Shown here: one piece after another, positions 28,100 to 37,538 of the stretch
How the letters are laid out: the number at the start of each line of letters is the position of its first letter
How positions within the stretch are numbered: position 1 is the stretch's first letter
Assembly: GCA_900537125.1 (NCBI GenBank)
Contig: UNRJ01000004.1
Location: 124,001 to 188,000, forward strand
Source of the DNA: Rhodobacteraceae bacterium Alg238-R152
Lineage (GTDB): Bacteria > Pseudomonadota > Alphaproteobacteria > Rhodobacterales > Rhodobacteraceae
DNA length: 64,000 nt
Direction of reading: 5' to 3'
Notes under the pieces: generated by a model
What the model saw: the letters and a program-made list of their open reading frames with translations, nothing else
Databases searched by the model: none
Told to the model about the DNA's origin: nothing
Made by a program: the position numbers and the translations under genes

Positions 28100-30187
28100 A
28101 TGCCATCACACGCAGCCCGATTGGGCGTCGACATCGGCGGAACATTCACGGACGTGGTGCTGGAGATTGGTGAAAACCGGTTTTCGACCAAGGTGTTGAC
28201 CACCTACGCTGCGCCGGAAAATGCGATTGTGGACGGCATGCATCAGGTCTGCGCCAAGGCGGGTGTGACACCAAATGTGATCGAGCAGATCATCCACGGC
28301 ACCACGTTGGCCACCAATGCGCTGATCGAGCGGCGTGGCGCCAAAACCGCGCTGATCACCACCGAGGGCTTCCGCGATGTGATCGAAATGCGCACCGAAA
28401 GCCGGTTTGAGCAATACGACCTGAACCTCTCGTTGCCCGAGCCACTGTTACCGCGCAACCGCCGCTATGTTCTGCGCGAACGTATGGACGCCACCGGCGC
28501 GGCGCTGATCCCTCTGGAACGGGCTGACATCGAATCGCTAGCCACAGACCTCGCAGACGCCAACTACGAAAGCATCGCGGTCGGCCTGTTGCATTCTTAT
28601 GTGAATGACGCCCACGAACGCCTGATCGCAGAGGTGCTCGCAGAAAAACTGCCCAATGTGATGGTCTCGCTCTCCTGCGAGGTCTCCCCGCAGATGCGCG
28701 AATATGAGCGGTTCAATACCACCATCGCCAACGCCTATATCAAACCGCTAATGAAATCCTACCTTGGCCGATTGAAAGACCGGTTGGCCGACGAAGGCGC
28801 CGCTTGTCCCGTGTTTCTGATGCACTCCGGCGGCGGCATCATGTCGCTCGAAAGCGCCGCAGATTTCCCGGTACGTTTGGTCGAAAGCGGCCCGGCGGGC
28901 GGCGCAATTTTCGCGGCCGACATCGCTGCCAAACACGGCCTCACCAAGGTGCTCAGCTTCGACATGGGTGGCACCACCGCCAAAATCTGCCTGATCAAAG
29001 ATCAAACCCCCAAAACCGCCCGCGTGTTTGAAGTTGCTCGCACCTACCGCTTCAAAAAAGGCTCCGGCATGCCAATCTCGATCCCGGTGATCGACATGGT
29101 GGAAATTGGCGCTGGCGGCGGCTCGCTCGCCCATGTGGACGCAATGAACCAAATCCGTGTTGGCCCGGAAAGCGCCGGCTCAGAGCCCGGCCCGGCCTGC
29201 TACGGTCGAGGCGGTGACACCCCCGCTGTAACAGACGCCGACCTGATCCTCGGCAAGCTTGATCCAAACAACTTTGCGGGCGGCTCCATTCCCCTGCATC
29301 CCGACAACTCGGCAAAAGCACTGGACGCCGTGATTGGCAAAACGCTCGACATGGACGCAACCGAGGCCGCCTTTGGCCTGGCCGAAGTGGTTGATGAAAA
29401 CATGGCCAATGCCGCTCGCGTGCATGCGGTGGAAAACGGCGAAGATCTGTCGGAATACACCATGATTGCCTTTGGCGGCGCGGCCCCCCTGCATGCCGCC
29501 AGGCTATGCGAAAAACTCGGCGTTTCCCGCTGTCTTGTACCGCAAGGCGCAGGCGTCGGCTCCGCCATCGGTTTTCTGCGTGCACCGTTTAGTTTTGAGG
29601 CCAACCGCTCTGTTTTCATGCGCTTAAACGACTTTGATCCTGTGCGGGTCAAAGCGCTGTTTGCCGACATGTCGGGTGAAGCCACGCGATTTGTACGCTC
29701 CTGTGATGCCGACGCTGAGATCTTGCGCGACCACAAAATCTACATGCGGTATTCTGGTCAAGGTTGGGAAATCCCAATTTCGCTGACCGCCGAACAGGCT
29801 GCCAATCCGGACGCAGCCACCTTCCTCAAGCTGTTTGAAAAAGACTACAAAGCGCTGTTTGGCCGCGCGGTTGAGGGCATGGAGGTCGAAATCACCGTCT
29901 GGAGCGTAAACGCCCACACCGCGCAAGCCACAACCACGCCGCTTGGGGCCACCAGCATCCTGACACCATTTCACCCCACCGAAACCCGCCCGCTGTTTGA
30001 CCCGGCCTTGGCCAAAACTGTAGACGCCGCCGTGATCAACCGCACTGAGCTGCCAAACAGCCACATCGCCCAAGGTCCCGCGGTGGTGACCGAGGATGAA
30101 ACCACCGTGGTTGTGCCCGCCAGCCGTGAGGTTCTGACCCACACCGACGGCACGCTGGACGTGCGCACAAAGGAGACCAGCCAATGA
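28100..30187 (+). CDS. hyuA: Hydantoinase/oxoprolinase subunit A (HyuA family)
   Basis: A 695-residue protein of the normal HyuA length. The ASKHA-type ATPase fold starts with LGVDIGGTFTDVVLE, followed by HGTTLATNALIERRGAKTALITTEGF and the SFDMGGTTAKICLI phosphate loop; AFGGAAPLHA lies in the C-terminal half. HyuA/HyuB pairs hydrolyse cyclic amides such as N-methylhydantoin or 5-oxoproline, or carboxylate acetone, with ATP. Which reaction applies here cannot be decided. AGGGAGG precedes the ATG, and the end overlaps hyuB by four bases. Confidence 0.88.
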   Translation: MPSHAARLGVDIGGTFTDVVLEIGENRFSTKVLTTYAAPENAIVDGMHQVCAKAGVTPNVIEQIIHGTTLATNALIERRGAKTALITTEGFRDVIEMRTESRFEQYDLNLSLPEPLLPRNRRYVLRERMDATGAALIPLERADIESLATDLADANYESIAVGLLHSYVNDAHERLIAEVLAEKLPNVMVSLSCEVSPQMREYERFNTTIANAYIKPLMKSYLGRLKDRLADEGAACPVFLMHSGGGIMSLESAADFPVRLVESGPAGGAIFAADIAAKHGLTKVLSFDMGGTTAKICLIKDQTPKTARVFEVARTYRFKKGSGMPISIPVIDMVEIGAGGGSLAHVDAMNQIRVGPESAGSEPGPACYGRGGDTPAVTDADLILGKLDPNNFAGGSIPLHPDNSAKALDAVIGKTLDMDATEAAFGLAEVVDENMANAARVHAVENGEDLSEYTMIAFGGAAPLHAARLCEKLGVSRCLVPQGAGVGSAIGFLRAPFSFEANRSVFMRLNDFDPVRVKALFADMSGEATRFVRSCDADAEILRDHKIYMRYSGQGWEIPISLTAEQAANPDAATFLKLFEKDYKALFGRAVEGMEVEITVWSVNAHTAQATTTPLGATSILTPFHPTETRPLFDPALAKTVDAAVINRTELPNSHIAQGPAVVTEDETTVVVPASREVLTHTDGTLDVRTKETSQ

Positions 30188-31890
30188 CCGAGCACAGCAA
30201 AGTTGCCTATCAGGTCATGTGGAACCGCATGATCTCCGTGGTCGAAGAACAGGCGCAAGCGCTTGTGCGCACAGCCTTTTCCACCTCTGTGCGTGAGGCA
30301 GGTGATCTCTCCGCCGGTGTATACAACGATGCCGGTGAGATTCTCGCCCAGGCTGTCACCGGCACGCCGGGGCATGTGAACGCCATGGCCGACGCCGTAG
30401 GCCATTTCATCCGCCGCATCGGGCATGACAATATGTTTGAGGGTGACGTCTACCTGACCAACGACCCATGGGAAGGCACCGGCCACAAACATGACATCAC
30501 TGTTGTGACGCCGTCTTTCCACAAAGGTACGCTGATCGGTTTCTTTGCCTGCACCGCCCATGTCACCGACATCGGCGGGCGCGGCTTTGGAGCGGATGCC
30601 AATGACGTGCACGAAGAAGGGCTGTATCTGCCGATCATGAAGCTAGCCGAACGCGGCACAGTCGACCAAACGCTTTTGACACTGATCCGTGGCAACGTGC
30701 GCGAGCCAGATCAACTTGTCGGTGATATCTACGCGCTGGCAAACTGCAACGAGATCGGCCACCGCCGCCTGATCGACATGGTTGAAGAGTTTGGATTGGC
30801 TGACCTGACCGGCATCTCAGATTTCATCCTGACCAACTCCCGCGACGCCACGCTGGCCCGCATCAACGCGCTCACACCCGGTGAAGCTGAAGGCCACCTG
30901 CGCATCGACGGCTATGACAATCCCATTGACCTGCACGTCAAACTGTCCATCGAGAAAGATCGAATTCTGAGCAATTGGGCTGGCACATCCGGTTTGGACA
31001 AAAAAGGCATCAACGTGCCGCTGGTCTACACCAAGGCCTATGCCTGCTACGCGCTGAAATGCGCCATCGCGCCGGAAATCCCCAACAACGCCGCTTCGCT
31101 GGCCCCGTTTGAAATCACCGCACCGGACAACAGCATTGTGAACGCCAAGTTCCCCGCCCCCGTCGCCCTGCGCCACGTGATTGGCCACATGGTGCCGGAC
31201 ACGGTCTACAACGCGCTCGATAAACTGCTGCCCAACACGGTGCCTGCTGAGGGCGCGGGCTGCCTTTGCAACTTCCAGGTCTCCCTGCGCCCTCGCATGG
31301 ATGGCGACGCGCCGGAAGACGCGGTACGCGCTGAGGTGCTAACCTTCAACTCCGGTGGCTCCGGCGCGCGGCCCACCTTGGACGGCATGAACGCCACCGC
31401 CTTCCCCTCGGGCGTGATGACCATGCCGGTGGAGGCCACCGAGCAGGTTGGCCCTGTGCTGATCTGGCGCAAAGAGCTGCGCCCAGACAGCGGCGGCGCC
31501 GGCGAGTTCCGCGGCGGATTGGGGCAATACATGGATGTCGGCGCGCGTGAGGGCCACGAGTTTGATATCTCGCTGATGCTGGATCGAGTGGACCACCCCG
31601 CGCAAGGCCGTCGGGGCGGTGGTGCCGGTGGCGCCACCCGCCTGGCCCGCTCTGATGGGGCAGCGGTGCGCGGCAAAGGCAAACAATTTATACCCCACGG
31701 CACAGTGGTGCAAATGGGCTTCCCCGGCGGCGCAGGCTACGGTACCCCAAACCGTCGTGATCCGGCACGCGTCAAACGCGATGTTGCGCTTGGCTATATC
31801 ACCCCGGAGCACGCCGCAGAGCATTACAACATATCGGCAGATGACATTGCCGAGGCCCTTTCCTGGGCCAAACGGGGAGACATCGTCTAA
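30184..31890 (+). CDS. hyuB: Hydantoinase B/oxoprolinase subunit (HyuB family)
   Basis: A 568-residue HyuB protein. Typical segments are REAGDLSAGVYNDAGEILAQ, GDVYLTNDPWEGTGHKHDITVV, the FACTAHVTDIGG metal/active-site region, RPDSGGAGEFRGGLGQ and GFPGGAGYGTP. It forms a complex with HyuA, whose stop codon overlaps its start (ATGA). The product ends in the TAATG overlap with the FAD oxidoreductase gene. Substrate is unknown. Confidence 0.88.
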   Translation: MTEHSKVAYQVMWNRMISVVEEQAQALVRTAFSTSVREAGDLSAGVYNDAGEILAQAVTGTPGHVNAMADAVGHFIRRIGHDNMFEGDVYLTNDPWEGTGHKHDITVVTPSFHKGTLIGFFACTAHVTDIGGRGFGADANDVHEEGLYLPIMKLAERGTVDQTLLTLIRGNVREPDQLVGDIYALANCNEIGHRRLIDMVEEFGLADLTGISDFILTNSRDATLARINALTPGEAEGHLRIDGYDNPIDLHVKLSIEKDRILSNWAGTSGLDKKGINVPLVYTKAYACYALKCAIAPEIPNNAASLAPFEITAPDNSIVNAKFPAPVALRHVIGHMVPDTVYNALDKLLPNTVPAEGAGCLCNFQVSLRPRMDGDAPEDAVRAEVLTFNSGGSGARPTLDGMNATAFPSGVMTMPVEATEQVGPVLIWRKELRPDSGGAGEFRGGLGQYMDVGAREGHEFDISLMLDRVDHPAQGRRGGGAGGATRLARSDGAAVRGKGKQFIPHGTVVQMGFPGGAGYGTPNRRDPARVKRDVALGYITPEHAAEHYNISADDIAEALSWAKRGDIV

Positions 31891-33107
31891 TGGCAGCAGG
31901 CGCAATGGCCACCAAGCCAACCAAAACATCATACGACGTGGTTATCATCGGTGGGGCGATCATGGGATCCTCCACCGCGTGGTTTTTGTCCGACAATCCA
32001 GATTTCACCGGCTCGGTGCTGGTGGTTGAAAAAGACCCAACTTATGAGTTCAGCTCCACCGCCCACACCAACTCCTGTATGCGGCAGCAATTTTCCAACA
32101 CGTTGAACGTTCAAATCTCTCAGTTCGCCGCCGACTTTGTGAAAAACCTGCGCAAACATATGGGCGGGGATGACCGCGTGCCAGAGTTGGACATACAGAA
32201 CTACGGCTATCTGTATCTCGCAAACACCGAAAGTTTTGCCCAAACCTTGCGCGACAACCAAAAGGTGCAACTTGCCGCCGGGACCGAAACAGAGCTCCTG
32301 ACTGCCGAGGAAATCGCCGTCCGCTACCCGTTCTACAATGTAGACGACATTCTGCTCGGCTCGATCAACACCAAAGACGAAGGCTATTGGGACGGCGGCG
32401 TGGTGTTTGACTGGTTCCGCCGCTCTGCCCGCGAGCGTGGGGTGGAATATGTGCAAGGCGAAGTGGTCGCCATGACCCGCGACGGCGGCAAAGTCACTTC
32501 TGTCACCTTGGCCTCAGGCGATGTGGTGTCATGTGGCCAAGTTGTAAACGCCTCTGGCCCCCGCGCCGCGCGCACATCCGAGATGGCAGGCATCCACATA
32601 CCGGTGGAACCACGCAAACGCTTCACCTGGATTTTCTCTGCGGAACAACCGCTACCAATGGACCTGCCGCTGACCATAGACCCATCCGGTGTGCACTTTC
32701 GCCAAGACGGCCCCACCACCTATCTCGCGGGCGCTGCACCCGATCCCGATCCAGCCGTGGCCTTTGATGATTTCCACATGGATCACAACCGGTGGCAGGA
32801 TCACGTTTGGCCGATCATCGCCACCCGCATTCCGCAGTTCGAAGCGATCAAAGTGGGGGCGGAATGGGCCGGGCATTACGCTTTTAACACCTTGGACCAA
32901 AACGCGATTTTGGGCGCACACCCCGAAATCACCAACTTCATCTTCCAAAACGGCTTCTCCGGCCACGGGCTGCAACAAAGCCCCGCCATGGGCCGCGCCG
33001 TGGCAGAATTACTGACCTACGGGGAATTCCGCACCCTAGACATGGCGCCCTTTACGTTTGAACGTGTCCTCAACAATGATCCCATAGTTGAGAAGGCCGT
33101 GATCTGA
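31890..33107 (+). CDS. FAD-dependent oxidoreductase (DAO family)
   Basis: A 405-residue DAO-type flavoprotein. The FAD loop is VVIIGGAIMGSSTAWFL, and the C-terminal GAHPEITNFIFQNGFSGHGLQQ motif is shared with sarcosine and D-amino acid oxidases/dehydrogenases. It oxidises a primary or secondary amine, most likely a product of the preceding hydantoinase step (inference from the operon). The start overlaps the hyuB stop by one base (TAATG), and an in-frame ATG five codons later (31905) is an alternative. It ends in the TGATG that begins the aldolase gene. Confidence 0.85.
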   Translation: MAAGAMATKPTKTSYDVVIIGGAIMGSSTAWFLSDNPDFTGSVLVVEKDPTYEFSSTAHTNSCMRQQFSNTLNVQISQFAADFVKNLRKHMGGDDRVPELDIQNYGYLYLANTESFAQTLRDNQKVQLAAGTETELLTAEEIAVRYPFYNVDDILLGSINTKDEGYWDGGVVFDWFRRSARERGVEYVQGEVVAMTRDGGKVTSVTLASGDVVSCGQVVNASGPRAARTSEMAGIHIPVEPRKRFTWIFSAEQPLPMDLPLTIDPSGVHFRQDGPTTYLAGAAPDPDPAVAFDDFHMDHNRWQDHVWPIIATRIPQFEAIKVGAEWAGHYAFNTLDQNAILGAHPEITNFIFQNGFSGHGLQQSPAMGRAVAELLTYGEFRTLDMAPFTFERVLNNDPIVEKAVI

Positions 33108-33871
33108 TGGTGCAATCCAACCCGTTCCTGACCGCAATCCGCGAAGGCAAACCGCAAATTGGCCTCTGGGTCTCTCTGGGTGATCCCCTGACCACCGAAG
33201 TGGTCGCGGGCGCAGGCTATGACTGGCTGCTCCTCGACATGGAACATGGCGCGGGAGAGCTCTCGGATGTGCAGGCACAGATGCAGGTCATAAAAGGCTA
33301 TGACAGCACCGCCATTGTACGCCCGGATTGGAACGATCCGGTGAAAGTAAAACGCCTGATGGATATGGGCGCGCCCGGGTTGCTATTCCCGATGGTGCAA
33401 AACGCCGAAGAAGCCGCCGCCGCAGTCGCCGCCACACGCTATCCGCCCAAAGGCGTCCGCGGTTATGGCGGCACCACCCGCGCAACCGGCTTTGGCCGCG
33501 ACAAAGATTATACATTAACCGTGGACGACCACACCGCTGTGCTGGTGCAGGTCGAGTCCCTGCAAGCGCTGGAGAATGTCGGCGCTATTGCAACCACCGA
33601 TGGCGTGGACGGCGTGTTCTTTGGCCCCGCCGACATTGCCGCCGACATGGGCTACCTCGGCCAAGCCATGCATGACGACGTCTGGGCCAAAATCCTGCCC
33701 GCCGCCATGCGCCTGATTTCCAAGAAAATCCCCGTTGGCACTTTGGTGCGTGACGTGGCCTTTGCCCGCCGCCTATTGGGCGCGGGTTTCACCTTTGTTG
33801 CCTGTGGTTCGGATGCCGGTCTTCTGGCCCGCGCCGCAGACACCTTACTAAAAGACGTGAAAGCTCCCTGA
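33107..33871 (+). CDS. HpcH/HpaI-family class II aldolase
   Basis: A 254-residue TIM-barrel aldolase. GLWVSLGDPLTTEVVAGAGY and LLDMEHG are the family opening, LFPMVQNAEEAA and GVRGYGGTTRA the middle, and GVFFGPADIAADMG the metal-site loop with the conserved aspartate. Relatives cleave 2-keto-3-deoxy sugar acids or 4-hydroxy-2-oxo acids to pyruvate and an aldehyde. It is coupled to the FAD gene by TGATG and followed two bases later by the dehydrogenase gene. Confidence 0.88.
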   Translation: MVQSNPFLTAIREGKPQIGLWVSLGDPLTTEVVAGAGYDWLLLDMEHGAGELSDVQAQMQVIKGYDSTAIVRPDWNDPVKVKRLMDMGAPGLLFPMVQNAEEAAAAVAATRYPPKGVRGYGGTTRATGFGRDKDYTLTVDDHTAVLVQVESLQALENVGAIATTDGVDGVFFGPADIAADMGYLGQAMHDDVWAKILPAAMRLISKKIPVGTLVRDVAFARRLLGAGFTFVACGSDAGLLARAADTLLKDVKAP

Positions 33872-33873
33872 CC

Positions 33874-34710
33874 ATGAAGAAACTTGTCCTCACCGGCGCC
33901 GCTGGCCGCCTTGGCTCCTACCTGCGTGAGCCACTAACCAAACTGGCGGATGAACTGGTCTCCACCGACATCGCTGAGGACATTGGCACGCTGTATGCGG
34001 GCGAACGCTATGTGCAGGCCGATCTGGCCGATCTGGACGCCATGATCGACGTTCTCAAGGGCGCCGACATGGTGGTACATTTTGGCGCCATTGGCGATGA
34101 GGCCCCGTTTGAGGAGATCCTCGGCCCCAACATCATTGGCGCACACAACGTCTGGGAGGCGGCCTACCGCAACGGCGTGAAACGGGTGATCTACGCCAGC
34201 TCCGTGCACGCCGTGGGCATGCATAATATCTCCGACAATATCGGCATTGACGCGCCGCACCGCCCGGACACTTTTTATGGGCTCGCCAAGTGTTTTGCCG
34301 AAGACCTAGGCCGGATGTATTGGGACAAACGTGGCGTGGAAAGCGTGCACATGCGTATCTTTTCCTGCGCGCAGGTTGTGGCACCGCGCTCGCTGTCCAC
34401 ATGGCTCAGCTATGACGATTTGATCCGCATGGTCACCGCCGCGATCACCGCGCAAACCGTTGGCTTTTCTATTGTTTACGGCATCTCCGACAACGACCGC
34501 GCCCCGGTACACAACACTGGCGCTGGCCACATCGGCTACAAGCCCCAAGACAACGCTGAACAGTTTGCCGACGCCATTCTTGCCGATGCGCCAGCCGCCG
34601 ATCCAACCGATTTGGCACAGATGACCATTGGCGGGCCGTTTGCCACCATTCCGTTGGGAGAGAGCGGCTTGGCAAAAATGACTATCGTGGACGGCAGCAA
34701 AAAAGCCTAG
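33874..34710 (+). CDS. NAD-dependent epimerase/dehydratase-type protein, uronate dehydrogenase-like
   Basis: A 278-residue extended SDR. The NAD loop is TGAAGRLGSYLRE, with ADMVVHFGAIG, the catalytic YASSVHAVG and YGLAKCFAEDL (Y-x-x-x-K). The pattern resembles uronate dehydrogenases that oxidise uronic acids to lactones. It is the last gene of the hyuA operon. Its TAG shares two bases and a CCTAGG palindrome with the stop codon of convergent nnrS, so the two genes overlap tail to tail by four bases. Confidence 0.8.
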   Translation: MKKLVLTGAAGRLGSYLREPLTKLADELVSTDIAEDIGTLYAGERYVQADLADLDAMIDVLKGADMVVHFGAIGDEAPFEEILGPNIIGAHNVWEAAYRNGVKRVIYASSVHAVGMHNISDNIGIDAPHRPDTFYGLAKCFAEDLGRMYWDKRGVESVHMRIFSCAQVVAPRSLSTWLSYDDLIRMVTAAITAQTVGFSIVYGISDNDRAPVHNTGAGHIGYKPQDNAEQFADAILADAPAADPTDLAQMTIGGPFATIPLGESGLAKMTIVDGSKKA

Positions 34711-35891
34711 GCGCCTTTCCCGTCCACACGGGGGGCGATGGCCATTGGGAATATCGCGATTAAGAACAGTACCATCGCCGCCACCCAAAGCCCCCCGGCC
34801 AACATCAGCGTGAAGTCATAGACTGCTATCAGGACGCTCTGCCCCACCCAGCGCATCAGGGCTGCGCAAGCCATGGCGCCATAGGCCCAAACCACAGGTG
34901 TAGGTGCGATCAAAGCACGGCCAGTGTGGCCCAAAGCTGCCCGGCTCATCACCGCCAAGGTCATGCCACCCACACAGCCAATGCCAAGCACGTGGATCGC
35001 CGCCAATTCCTGCCCAATACCAATCCCGGACAGCCCCCAAAGAATCAAACCCAACGCCAGAAACGCCATGCTGATGTGCAGGGACCATAAGATCGGTTGT
35101 CCAACGGTCCACAGGCTTTTCCAGCCGCTGAGCCGTGCCAATTGCGCAGCACCCGCAAAAAACGCCACACTGATCAACAGTGTCTCGACCCCGCTCATTG
35201 CTGCCCAGGGCAGCGCCAGTGACGTCACCATCGCCGCCTTGTTCAAGACATTCGGTGTCTGTGGCCAGCCATTTTCGGGGACTTCCGCACGCTTCATCGC
35301 ATTGCGCGTAAACGCCGGTGTCACCCGTCCCCCCAATACTCCTATCAAACCCACCAAGGTCATCAACCCGCCAACGATGCCCTGCCGCGCGGTGTCATCG
35401 GTGAGGCCAACCCACTCCAAGTGCACCAACAGGTTGCTCACCCAAAGCGCCACCAACATCGACAACAGCACCATATTCTGCGGCTTTGGGCGTTTCAAAA
35501 GTTGGCTGAGGATTTTCCAAGCCAGCACCGGAACAAATAGCAAATCCGCGACCATCGCGGTCATGGGGGACACCACTCCCAATGGCCACAAGGCAATCCG
35601 CCCGATCAACCAAAGCACAAATACCCCGGCAATATATCCCACGCGCGCGCCCTTTGTGCCGGTCCAATTGGGAACCGCCGTGAGGAAAAACCCGCCAATA
35701 GCCGCTGCGCCATAGCCAAAAATCATCTCATGGGCGTGCCACTGACTTGGCGCCATCGTTAGGCTGTCCAGACCTGCACCGCCCGCCGCCAAAGACAGCG
35801 TCCAGAGAAGTCCCGCCCCGGCCCCAAAGACGCCGGCAGCAAGAAAGAACACCCGAAAGCCTTCTGAAAAAACACGCAGAATCGCGGCCAT
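34707..35891 (-). CDS. nnrS: NnrS-family membrane protein
   Basis: A 394-residue protein with about twelve hydrophobic segments. WHAHEMIFGYGAAAIGGFFLTAVPNWT and WVSNLLVHLEW are the family signatures, with histidines that may bind heme or copper. GGMTLAVMSRAALGHTGR lies in the last third. NnrS proteins protect against nitric oxide and nitrosative stress and are usually in denitrification regulons. The gene is 168 bp from the globin-coupled receptor and near the nos cluster. A TTG-N8-CAA box lies 58 bp upstream. Confidence 0.9.
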   Translation of the reverse strand: MAAILRVFSEGFRVFFLAAGVFGAGAGLLWTLSLAAGGAGLDSLTMAPSQWHAHEMIFGYGAAAIGGFFLTAVPNWTGTKGARVGYIAGVFVLWLIGRIALWPLGVVSPMTAMVADLLFVPVLAWKILSQLLKRPKPQNMVLLSMLVALWVSNLLVHLEWVGLTDDTARQGIVGGLMTLVGLIGVLGGRVTPAFTRNAMKRAEVPENGWPQTPNVLNKAAMVTSLALPWAAMSGVETLLISVAFFAGAAQLARLSGWKSLWTVGQPILWSLHISMAFLALGLILWGLSGIGIGQELAAIHVLGIGCVGGMTLAVMSRAALGHTGRALIAPTPVVWAYGAMACAALMRWVGQSVLIAVYDFTLMLAGGLWVAAMVLFLIAIFPMAIAPRVDGKGA

Positions 35892-35949
35892 GACACACCC
35901 ATTTATTTACCTGTTGCCGCAAACCTAAGCCGCAGTATCTCCGCGGCAC

Positions 35950-35963
35950 TTGACCAAACCCAA
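35950..35963 (-). promoter_or_regulatory. FNR/NNR-like half-palindrome upstream of nnrS
   Basis: TTGACCAAACCCAA on the plus strand (TTGGGTTTGGTCAA on the minus strand) has one good half-site TTGAC/GTCAA and one weak one. It keeps the TTG-N8-CAA frame of FNR/Dnr/NNR boxes. Its distance to the nnrS start, 58 bp, is nearly the same as that of the perfect box before nosC. Confidence 0.35.
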
Positions 35964-36059
35964 GCCACATTCCCAATAAGAAAGAAAGTCGCAGTGCGTC
36001 ACCAAAAAAGCCGGAGCACCACGCGCCCCGACTTCAAAATCACAATGCCAAATTGAGCG

Positions 36060-37538
36060 CTACGCCGCGTACTGCCCAACGATCTCTGCCCCATCCCCCG
36101 CAATTTCACTCTCTTTGGTGTCACCTTCCTCAGGCAGCAAAAACTCACTGACCAGATGTGCCATAGACGTTGTGTCATGCTGCATCGCGCCTACGGCTGC
36201 AGCGGTTTGATCCACCATGGCTGCATTTTGTTGGGTCACGTTATCTAGCTGAGACAGGCTGCTTGAGATGCTGCTCAACCCTTCGGACTGCTCTCGCGAG
36301 GAATTGGCCACCTGAGAGGTCAACCCCGCCACGGTTTCAACCTTGTCGACAATGTCTCCCAAGACTCGCCCCGCCTGATCAACCATTTCCACGCCATTTT
36401 CCACCAGATTGGACGAGGCCTTGATCAGTTCGCTGATCTCTGCCGCAGATTCCGCGGCTTTCTGCGCCAAACCACGCACCTCATGGGCCACAACCGCAAA
36501 CCCTCGTCCAGCATCGCCAGCCCGCGCAGCTTCCACACCCGCATTCAGCGCCAGAAGATTGGTTTGAAACGCGATATCATCAATCACGCCGGTGATCTGG
36601 GAAATCTGCGTGGAAGACTCTGCAATCTCACGCATTTTAGCCACGGTCTCGCTCATCACGTCTTGCCCTGTTTTGGCATTTTGATGGGTCTGAGTCATCA
36701 TGTCGTCGGTTTTCTGAGTTGCTCGGGAGGAGGATTGAATGCTTTTGGTGATCTCTCCCACCGACTGCGCAGTTTGCTCCAATGTTCCGGCCTGTGTCTC
36801 GGTGCGTCGCGCCAGATCATCGGCACTTGTATTCACCTTTGTTGCCGTCCCGTCCAGATCATCGGTGGCTGTCTTGATCGTGCGCATCACTTCGCCCATG
36901 TCACGTTGCAACCGGTTAAACCCCTGACGCATTTCCTCATATCGGACGGGAAAATCGCTGCAATCCGGGGCCGGGATCTCTTCTGACAGGTTCTTGTGGG
37001 CCATTCGGTCCATCCCATCCTGAAGGTACTTAAATGCCCGCGCCTGTTCCGCCTGCTGTGCGTGGAAATAGGCCTCGATCACCAAATTCATGTCCAGCGA
37101 AAACGCCCGTGTCAGAACCGAAAGCTGTCGCGCCAATTCCGCTTTTGCTGTTGGACCAAGGAATGCCCCGCTTCGCTTGACCAGCAGAGCCTGTATATGG
37201 GATGTCGCACGCGAATACCCTGCCAGGTAGATCTCAAAGGGCAACTCAATGCGGAAATGCACCTCTCCAATGGTCTTGGTCGCGGCGACAAAATCCTCGT
37301 TAAACTCACCATTTAGAAGCTTGGTCCAATGAATTTTCTGTTGGCTGCGCGCATGTTCCAGCATCTTATCGGAGGTGAAAAATTTCGCGGCATCGTCCTG
37401 CGACGAGGCGTAGTCATAAAAGTGGTCAAGCACCTCATCCAACCAAGGTGTCACCTTTACCCCCACCCGAGAGAGCGTTTCGCCGTCTTTTCCATCCAAA
37501 CCAAAATGCGCAACTACAGTTGTTAAAGCCTGTGTCAT
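36060..37538 (-). CDS. Soluble globin-coupled methyl-accepting chemotaxis protein (HemAT type)
   Basis: 492 residues without membrane segments. Residues about 1-165 form a protoglobin domain; the probable heme-binding proximal histidine is H94 in GEVHFRIELP, followed by the usual GYSRA. Residues about 210-470 are the MCP signalling domain with the hairpin tip NLLALNAGVEAARAGDAGRG and FAVVAHEVRGLAQKAAESAAEI. It senses oxygen or another heme ligand, perhaps nitric oxide given its neighbours nnrS and nos, and signals to CheA. The start at 37538 fits; the frame remains open to 37622 without a better site. Confidence 0.88.
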   Translation of the reverse strand: MTQALTTVVAHFGLDGKDGETLSRVGVKVTPWLDEVLDHFYDYASSQDDAAKFFTSDKMLEHARSQQKIHWTKLLNGEFNEDFVAATKTIGEVHFRIELPFEIYLAGYSRATSHIQALLVKRSGAFLGPTAKAELARQLSVLTRAFSLDMNLVIEAYFHAQQAEQARAFKYLQDGMDRMAHKNLSEEIPAPDCSDFPVRYEEMRQGFNRLQRDMGEVMRTIKTATDDLDGTATKVNTSADDLARRTETQAGTLEQTAQSVGEITKSIQSSSRATQKTDDMMTQTHQNAKTGQDVMSETVAKMREIAESSTQISQITGVIDDIAFQTNLLALNAGVEAARAGDAGRGFAVVAHEVRGLAQKAAESAAEISELIKASSNLVENGVEMVDQAGRVLGDIVDKVETVAGLTSQVANSSREQSEGLSSISSSLSQLDNVTQQNAAMVDQTAAAVGAMQHDTTSMAHLVSEFLLPEEGDTKESEIAGDGAEIVGQYAA

